Positions 6,630 through 10,892 of a stretch of DNA of 10,892 nt are shown here, in pieces. Made by a program: the position numbers and the translations under genes. Where the stretch lies: assembly GCA_027038335.1 (NCBI GenBank), contig JALVWI010000162.1, forward strand, positions 1 to 10,892, given 5' to 3'. The notes under the pieces were generated by a model. That model saw nothing but the letters and a program-made list of their open reading frames with translations, made no database searches and had not been told where the DNA came from. How positions within the stretch are numbered: position 1 is the stretch's first letter; every line of letters starts with the position of its first letter. The stretch is from Campylobacterales bacterium (lineage in GTDB: Bacteria > Campylobacterota > Campylobacteria > Campylobacterales > JALSKU01).

Positions 6630-7835
6630 CTACTCAAAATAATTCATGATAGTATAACCGCCTTGTTTTAAATACTCATCTTTTTGCATAAGTTTCAAAT
6701 CATTAGCCATCATATCATGCACCAACTCTTCAAGCTTGTATTCTCTTTTCCAGCCAAGTTTTTGTTCTGCTTTTGTGGGATCTCCAAGAAGAAGATCTAC
6801 TTCAGTCGGTCTAAAATACCTTGGATCCACTGCAACAACTATAGTATCAGTAGTAGGTAATGAGTATTGGCTAGTATGTTTTTTTCCACTTATTACCCTT
6901 TTATAAAATAGATCTTCATCTATACTGTCAATAATCCCTACCTCATCTAAACCGTTACCCTCAAATCTCAACTTAATTCCTAAATACCCGAATGCCATTT
7001 TTACAAAATCTCTTACAGATGTTGTCTGTCCTGTTGCTATAACCCAATCCTCAGGTTTATTATACTGAAGTATCATCCACATCATTTTTACATAATCTTT
7101 TGCATGACCCCAGTCTCTTTTAGCATTTAAATTTCCTAGATAAAGTTTATCTTGAAGTCCTAAAGCTATCTTACTTACTGCTCTTGTTATCTTTCTTGTT
7201 ACAAATGTTTCGCCTCTTACAGGTGATTCGTGATTGAATAGTATCCCATTACATGCAAACATATCATAAGCTTCTCTATAATTTACTGTTATCCAATAAG
7301 CATACATTTTTGCTACCGCATAAGGACTTCTTGGATAAAACGGCGTATCTTCATTTTGAGGAACTTCTTGCACTTTTCCATATAATTCACTAGTACTAGC
7401 TTGATACATCTTCGTCTTTTTTTCAAGTCCTAAAAGCCTAACTGCTTCAAGTATCCTTAAAGTTCCTATTCCATCAGCGTTTGCCACATATTCAGGCTCA
7501 TCAAAACTAACTGCTACATGGCTCATTGCTGCTAAATTATATATTTCATCAGGTTGAGTTTCTTCAATAATACGAGTAAGATTCATACTATCAGTAAGCT
7601 CTCCATAATGAAGCACAAAATCCCTATTTTTTACATGAGGATCTTGATATAAATGGTCTATTCTATCGGTATTAAATAAACTTGTTCTTCTTTTTATCCC
7701 ATGAACTATATAACCTTTTTTAAGTAAAAATTCAGCCAAATAGCTTCCATCTTGACCTGTTATACCTGTAATAAGAGCAACTTTACTGTTGGTGATAGAA
7801 GTTGACGATAGTTGTTGATTATTGCTTGTTTTCAT
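6630..7835 (-). CDS. gmd: GDP-mannose 4,6-dehydratase
   Basis: This enzyme converts GDP-D-mannose to GDP-4-keto-6-deoxy-D-mannose, the substrate of the next gene. Its 401 residues show the cofactor-binding GITGQDG (24-30), catalytic T148 and E150 in ASTSELYG, Y172 and K176 (YAVAK), NHESPVRGETFVTRKITRA (201-219) and DPRYFRPTEVDLLLGDPTKA (337-356). All catalytic residues are shifted by 16 relative to E. coli Gmd. The shift comes from a polar N-terminal extension (about 3-17), encoded by 45 bases set between two lysine codons. A second insertion lies at about 300-333. Both contain degenerate 7-base periodicity. The ATG at 7835 has AGGA 5 bases upstream. manC ends 50 bases upstream, and fcl starts 9 bases after the stop. 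Confidence 0.96.
   Translation of the reverse strand: MKTSNNQQLSSTSITNSKVALITGITGQDGSYLAEFLLKKGYIVHGIKRRTSLFNTDRIDHLYQDPHVKNRDFVLHYGELTDSMNLTRIIEETQPDEIYNLAAMSHVAVSFDEPEYVANADGIGTLRILEAVRLLGLEKKTKMYQASTSELYGKVQEVPQNEDTPFYPRSPYAVAKMYAYWITVNYREAYDMFACNGILFNHESPVRGETFVTRKITRAVSKIALGLQDKLYLGNLNAKRDWGHAKDYVKMMWMILQYNKPEDWVIATGQTTSVRDFVKMAFGYLGIKLRFEGNGLDEVGIIDSIDEDLFYKRVISGKKHTSQYSLPTTDTIVVAVDPRYFRPTEVDLLLGDPTKAEQKLGWKREYKLEELVHDMMANDLKLMQKDEYLKQGGYTIMNYFE
6845..6879 (-). repeat. Degenerate heptamer tract within gmd insertion
   Basis: Five consecutive 7-base units on the minus strand begin with AC or AG: ACATACT, AGCCAAT, ACTCATT, ACCTACT, ACTGATA. The unit ACTCATT also occurs in the manC tract (8226-8220). 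The stretch encodes about residues 320-331 (HTSQYSLPTTDT), a polar loop just before the conserved VDPRYFRP motif. The period is visible but imperfect, so this is a tentative call. Confidence 0.4.
7787..7829 (-). repeat. Repeat-like 45-base insertion encoding the Gmd N-terminal extension
   Basis: Between the start MK and the conserved KVALITG, the gene carries a block of CAAC/CTATC-type words with partial 7-base periodicity; many mismatches are C/T changes. It encodes NNQQLSSTSITNS, low in complexity and absent from E. coli Gmd. It resembles a decayed version of the heptamers in manC and fcl, but the match is too weak to be sure. Confidence 0.3.
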
Positions 7836-7885
7836 TTACTTCCTTTTTTATTAATTTTATAAGTCCATTTCCATTATCTTCGTCA

Positions 7886-9295
7886 CTAATTCCTTTCAAA
7901 ATCATCTTGCAATCTTACAATATCATCTTCATCAGTATATTCTCCTACTTGAGCTTCTATAAGCACTACCGGTATCTTTCCATCATTGCTAAGGCGGTGA
8001 ATTTCTCCCATTTTTATATATGTGGATTCGTTTGGTCTTATTAGTTTTGTTTCATCACCCACCGTTACTGTTGCAGTTCCGCTTACTACTATCCAGTGCT
8101 CATTTCTATGAAAATGTTTTTGAAGGCTTAGTCTTTTACCCGGTTTTACTACTATCCTTTTTATTTTATAACCATTATCTTCTATGAGGGTTTCGTAAGT
8201 TCCCCATGGACGATGAACTAATGAGTGGGTAGTCAATAGCGGATAGTGTTGAGTTTTTAACTGTTTTACTATATCTTTTACTTTTTGAGTTTTTCCTTTT
8301 TTAGATATAAGCAAAGCATCTTTTGTGTCTATGACTATACAATCTTCAAGTCCTATTGTAGCAATTACTTTCTTTTTATCATCACTATAATAAAAATTAT
8401 CTTTGCTATCTTCTTCAATTATCCATTCTACATTATCCATTTTCAATTCTTCGCTAAGTGAATCAAAACTTCCTACATCACTCCAGTCTATGTCTGAGTG
8501 TACCACTTTTACTTTTTTGGACTTCTCCATAACGGCATAATCTATACTGTCTTCTGGAATATTTAACATATCACTATGAACTATTCTAATAATATTATCT
8601 TTTTTTGCATTTTTAAAAGCTTTTTTTGATGCTTCATAAATTTTTGGAGAGTATTTTTTAAGCTCTTCGAGGAATACTCCTGCCTTAAAACAAAACATAC
8701 CGCTATTCCAAAAGAAAAATTGAGAATTACTTTCTAAATATTGCTTGGCAGTTTCAGCATCAGGTTTTTCATGAAATTTTACAACATCCAATCCTTCTAA
8801 TTTTTCATTTTTAATTTTTAATTTTTCATCAGCTTCTATATATCCGTATCCTGTATTTGCTTCGGTCGGTATTATGCCAAAAGTTACTAGATAGTTTTGT
8901 TTGGCTAACTCTTTTGCTTTTTGTATTACTTTTATATACTCTTTTTCATTTTTTATAAGATGATCTGAAGGGGTAACTAAGACTATCTCTTCTTTATCCA
9001 ATGCCATACAAGACAGAGCAATAGCCGGTGCTGTATTTCTTCCTATAGGCTCTAGTAAAAATTGAGAATTGAGAATTGAGAATTGAGAATTTTCTTCCAT
9101 TTGATCTAGGGCTAGAAAGTATTGGTCTTTATTGGATACTATAAAGTTTTTATCACATACTTTCGTGTTTCTTTCTACTGTCATCTGAAATAATGACTTA
9201 CCGTCAAATAGCTTTGCAAATTGTTTTGGCATAAGTGTTCTACTTATCGGCCATAGTCTTGTGCCACTTCCTCCACATAGGATTATATTTGTCAT
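7886..9295 (-). CDS. manC: Mannose-1-phosphate guanylyltransferase / mannose-6-phosphate isomerase
   Basis: This bifunctional enzyme of GDP-mannose synthesis is the first committed step of the fucose module. The nucleotidyltransferase domain (1 to about 345) shows LCGGSGTRLWPISR (6-19), PKQF (23-26), EPIGRNTAPAIAL (82-94), TPSDHLI (108-114), GYGYIEAD (149-156), FHEKPD (174-179) and FWNSGMF (195-201). The cupin-type isomerase domain (about 361-469) shows HRPWGTYE and KHFHRNEHWIVVSGTA (393-408). Its 469 residues are normal for the family. The ATG at 9295 has GGAG 7 bases upstream. The variable loops between these motifs are encoded by five tracts of 7-base tandem repeats (about residues 69-81, 156-168, 190-194, 282-293, 348-359). 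Gain or loss of one repeat would shift the frame, so expression could be variable; this is inference. Confidence 0.96.
   Translation of the reverse strand: MTNIILCGGSGTRLWPISRTLMPKQFAKLFDGKSLFQMTVERNTKVCDKNFIVSNKDQYFLALDQMEENSQFSILNSQFLLEPIGRNTAPAIALSCMALDKEEIVLVTPSDHLIKNEKEYIKVIQKAKELAKQNYLVTFGIIPTEANTGYGYIEADEKLKIKNEKLEGLDVVKFHEKPDAETAKQYLESNSQFFFWNSGMFCFKAGVFLEELKKYSPKIYEASKKAFKNAKKDNIIRIVHSDMLNIPEDSIDYAVMEKSKKVKVVHSDIDWSDVGSFDSLSEELKMDNVEWIIEEDSKDNFYYSDDKKKVIATIGLEDCIVIDTKDALLISKKGKTQKVKDIVKQLKTQHYPLLTTHSLVHRPWGTYETLIEDNGYKIKRIVVKPGKRLSLQKHFHRNEHWIVVSGTATVTVGDETKLIRPNESTYIKMGEIHRLSNDGKIPVVLIEAQVGEYTDEDDIVRLQDDFERN
8220..8254 (-). repeat. Degenerate heptamer tract in the ManC interdomain linker
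   Basis: Five adjacent 7-base units on the minus strand all have CT at positions 2-3: ACTCAAC, ACTATCC, GCTATTG, ACTACCC, ACTCATT. They encode residues 348-359, the linker between the nucleotidyltransferase domain and the HRPWG start of the isomerase domain. ACTCAAC recurs as a perfect tandem pair in fcl. Confidence 0.65.
8418..8452 (-). repeat. Heptamer tract in manC (GGATAAT type)
   Basis: On the plus strand, five adjacent units all begin with ATT: ATTATCC, ATTCTAC, ATTATCC, ATTTTCA, ATTCTTC. On the coding strand the repeated unit is GGATAAT. They encode residues of the stretch ELKMDNVEWIIEE after the conserved DVGSFDSL motif, a variable region in the family. Confidence 0.65.
8715..8728 (-). 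repeat. Two-unit heptamer remnant in manC
   Basis: The 14 bases AATTCTCAATTTTT (minus strand) are identical to the end of the tract at 9057-9070 and encode NSQFF, directly before the conserved FWNSGMF motif (195-201). In E. coli-type ManC this place is a variable loop. Taken alone it is short; the exact match to the larger array of the same gene supports a shared origin. Confidence 0.5.
8795..8829 (-). repeat. Heptamer tract in manC shared with fmt/birA
   Basis: On the minus strand the units are ATGAAAA, two ATTAAAA, ATGAAAA and ATTAGAA, with no gaps. They encode DEKLKIKNEKLEG (156-168) in a loop between GYGYIEAD and VKFHEKPD. Bases 8800-8823 are identical to 1751-1774 at the fmt/birA junction. 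Confidence 0.85.
9057..9091 (-). repeat. Perfect four-copy heptamer array AATTCTC in manC
   Basis: On the plus strand, ATTGAGA is repeated four times perfectly (9061-9088) with flanking partial units. On the coding strand the unit is AATTCTC, ending in AATTTTT. It encodes NSQFSILNSQF (residues 69-79), a peptide that itself repeats every seven residues because three 7-base units make seven codons. It lies before the conserved EPIGRNTAP motif. The repeat contains no stop codon in any coding-strand frame. Confidence 0.92.
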
Positions 9296-9303
9296 TTATT
9301 AAC

Positions 9304-9338
9304 TCCATTTATAATTCAAAGGCACCTCTAACAATGGA
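9304..9338 (-). promoter_or_regulatory. Inverted repeat overlapping the manC ribosome site
   Basis: TCCATT (9304-9309) and AATGGA (9333-9338) can pair over a 23-base loop, which would cover the GGAG ribosome site of manC. Six base pairs with a large loop is marginal, so control of translation by this structure is only a possibility. Confidence 0.25.
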
Positions 9339-9411
9339 TGATACCCTTAAGAAAATATTTATGTTTCATTACTTATGATCAATAAACCTTTTTTATACAA
9401 TTTCAAATGAG

Positions 9412-9417
9412 ATTATA
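9412..9417 (-). promoter_or_regulatory. -10 box of the manC-gmd-fcl operon
   Basis: A perfect TATAAT on the minus strand (9417-9412), preceded by TAG, sits 117 bases before the manC start in the gap after the methyltransferase. I see no good -35 box at 16-18 bases. From memory, Campylobacter sigma-70 promoters often lack one, so the -10 alone is a reasonable candidate. The transcript would have a leader of about 110 bases. Confidence 0.5.
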
Positions 9418-9449
9418 CTATTTTTCTGCTTGACGATATAACACCAAGC

Positions 9450-9480
9450 AACAATAATAAAACTTTTTTATTTAATTGTT
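9450..9480 (-). terminator. AT-rich inverted repeat at the end of the methyltransferase gene
   Basis: AACAAT plus AATAAAA (9450-9462) is complementary to TTTTATT plus ATTGTT (9466-9472 and 9475-9480), with a 3-base loop and a 2-base bulge: 13 pairs in all. It overlaps the stop codon of the methyltransferase gene. It is nearly all A/T and lacks a clean run of T afterwards, so as a terminator it would be weak. Confidence 0.35.
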
Positions 9481-10152
9481 TATAAACCTAAGCATAACTT
9501 TGTCAGGATTATCAGAAAATAGTGCTACCTCTTGCTTATCTAAAAGTTTCATAGGCGTCATATCTACAATATCATCACTTTCATAAAAGTATTGCAATAT
9601 TGTTCCATTATATTTTTTATACAATTCCCCATCTTTTTCAAAAAGAGTTATATTCGTATCTAGTACTTTTCCGTCAAATACTGCATCAATCGCTAAAAAT
9701 AGTCCATCATCCTCTTTTACCATAGTGCCGTCAGCTACATCACAAAAACCATGTAAGGTATTTATATCACATATAAAAATACCTCCTTTTTTCAAGGCAT
9801 TTTTTATATAGCCTAAAAATTTATTAAGTGATTTTTTATCCATATAATTCAAAACATCTGCTACTGCAATTATAGCATCGTATTTACCGGTTATTTCGGA
9901 TATATTTTTACATTCAGCATCCACTCCTCTTTGTTTAGCAATTTCAACCATCTTTTTGCTTAAATCTATACCTTTAGCACAATATCCGGCTTCACTTAGA
10001 ATCTCCAACATCCTACCGTTTCCACATCCGACATCAAGTACACTTTTTATATCAAAATCTTTCAAAAGTTTTATGTAGTAACTGTAAAGTCTTTCGTAAG
10101 TATCATAAAATCCGATATAAGGCTCTATTTTAGCATACAAATCCAAGCTCAA
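9472..10152 (-). CDS. Class I SAM-dependent methyltransferase, substrate unknown
   Basis: This is a 226-residue soluble protein with a Rossmann-type methyltransferase fold. Motif I is VLDVGCGNG (38-46), the acidic residue contacting the SAM ribose is D63 in GIDLSKKM, YDAIIAVADVLNYM (about 90-103) corresponds to motifs II/III, and LKKGGIFICDINT follows. The C-terminal half is a beta-rich cap, as in the Methyltransf_25/11 group. Substrate cannot be told from sequence. The start is TTG (10152-10150): AAGGAG lies 6 bases upstream, and the codon overlaps the hydrolase stop as TTGA, so translation is coupled. It could act on a small molecule related to the hydrolase's substrate; this is a guess from the overlap only. 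No repeats are seen in this gene. Confidence 0.85.
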   Translation of the reverse strand: MSLDLYAKIEPYIGFYDTYERLYSYYIKLLKDFDIKSVLDVGCGNGRMLEILSEAGYCAKGIDLSKKMVEIAKQRGVDAECKNISEITGKYDAIIAVADVLNYMDKKSLNKFLGYIKNALKKGGIFICDINTLHGFCDVADGTMVKEDDGLFLAIDAVFDGKVLDTNITLFEKDGELYKKYNGTILQYFYESDDIVDMTPMKLLDKQEVALFSDNPDKVMLRFINN

Positions 10153-10892
10153 ATATGGCTCCTTAAAAATCCTTTAACAGCACGCCAATACCCTTTTGAG
10201 TCCGGATATTTGCTCCAAAGAGAGCTAGAGCCGTGATGACCTTTCATAATAGGGATATAAAACTTTTTTTCACTATGGATAGCATCATATATAGGCTTCC
10301 AATAAGGCTCTTCTTGCCTTGCGCTAGTGATAAATATAGGAACTCTTAACTTCTTTGCCGACTCTTTTATCCAGTTTGGAGCTTTGCCGAGTTTTGTAAA
10401 ATACTCTCCCGGAGAAAAAGAGATAACTTCATCAGCTAAGCTTTTATCATCTCCTACTATTTTTATAACAAGTGCTGCCGAGTACGAACTCCCCCAAGCT
10501 ATCAACTTTCCTTTTGCAAAATGCTTTCTAGCAAACAAAAGTGCCGCTTTTATATCCTGCACGGCATCTAAGTAAGTAGTAGGTTTACCTTTTTTCTTGG
10601 CATCTTTTAAAGTCAGGTTAATAACCCCGTTTACACTTCCGCCGCTTCTTAAGTCAACAGCCATACAGTTAAAACCAAGATCATTTAGCTTTAAAGCTAT
10701 CTCATCATACTCTCCCCTACTCCATCCTGCTCTATGGAATAGTACTATAAAAGGAGTTTTTTTATCGGGATTTTGCAGATACAAATCTGCTGTGATATTT
10801 ACTCCGTCAAGCGAGGGAAAAACGATACTCTTTTTTACTCCCGCTTGTAAAAATAGAGTAAAAAAGAGTAACAAAAAAGCTAATTTTTTCAC
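10149..10892 (-). CDS. Exported alpha/beta hydrolase (dienelactone hydrolase-like)
   Basis: The 247 visible residues begin with an apparent signal peptide: KK, then a hydrophobic core LAFLLLFFTLFL, then QAG, so the protein is likely periplasmic. The fold shows the oxyanion region LFHRAGWSRG (51-60), D80 in AVDLRSGG, the nucleophile elbow WGSSYSA (133-139, Ser136), and a terminal histidine in KGHHGSS (217-223). The elbow reads GxSxS instead of the usual GxSxG. The acid could be E194 or E195 in ARQEEPYW. The substrate is unknown; esterase or peptidase-like activity is plausible. The start is a GTG at the very edge (10892-10890). The signal peptide right after it suggests it is the true start, but upstream sequence is not visible. 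Confidence 0.8.
   Translation of the reverse strand: MKKLAFLLLFFTLFLQAGVKKSIVFPSLDGVNITADLYLQNPDKKTPFIVLFHRAGWSRGEYDEIALKLNDLGFNCMAVDLRSGGSVNGVINLTLKDAKKKGKPTTYLDAVQDIKAALLFARKHFAKGKLIAWGSSYSAALVIKIVGDDKSLADEVISFSPGEYFTKLGKAPNWIKESAKKLRVPIFITSARQEEPYWKPIYDAIHSEKKFYIPIMKGHHGSSSLWSKYPDSKGYWRAVKGFLRSHI

Noticed and set aside
9428..9449. GCTTG/CAAGC inverted repeat upstream of manC
   Set aside because: Five pairs with a 12-base loop and no T run on either strand; neither a terminator nor a recognised operator.

Overview
The window is AT-rich, and every gene I can support lies on the minus strand. It therefore reads from the right edge (10892) to the left edge (1). The left half carries the order rplU, rpmA, obg, proB, fmt, birA, parA, parB. 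From memory this is the conserved order in Campylobacter and its relatives, so the source is very probably a member of the Campylobacterota (Epsilonproteobacteria). The short single-domain BirA and the ProB without a PUA domain fit that. I cannot name a genus.

Layout in the direction of transcription. (1) 10892-9472: an exported alpha/beta hydrolase, then a class I SAM methyltransferase coupled to it by a TTGA stop/start overlap. (2) 9471-9296: a 176-base gap with an AT-rich inverted repeat and a perfect TATAAT box for the next operon. (3) 9295-5454: a complete GDP-L-fucose module. manC makes GDP-mannose, gmd dehydrates it, and fcl (GDP-fucose synthase) completes GDP-L-fucose for surface glycans. 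(4) 5453-5323: promoter and hairpin leader of the ribosomal operon. (5) 5322-1: rplU (L21), rpmA (L27), obg (ribosome-assembly GTPase), proB (glutamate 5-kinase), fmt (Met-tRNA formyltransferase), birA (biotin ligase), parA, and the first 80 codons of parB, cut by the window edge.

The most unusual signal is a family of short tandem repeats with a 7-base period, present both inside genes and between them. manC alone has five such tracts, each in a variable loop or linker between conserved motifs. fcl has one clear tract and one doubtful one; gmd has two degenerate ones. A further array straddles the fmt/birA junction, where it supplies the fmt stop codon and the birA start codon. That array shares a 24-base perfect match with one of the manC tracts 7 kb away. 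The rpmA/obg gap is also built of degenerate 7- and 8-base repeats that can fold on themselves. The pattern recalls the heptameric STRR repeats of cyanobacteria. It suggests an active dispersed repeat that is tolerated in protein loops and can change reading frame by one unit at a time.

No tRNA, rRNA, CRISPR array, insertion sequence or integrase was found. No gap between genes exceeds 300 bases.
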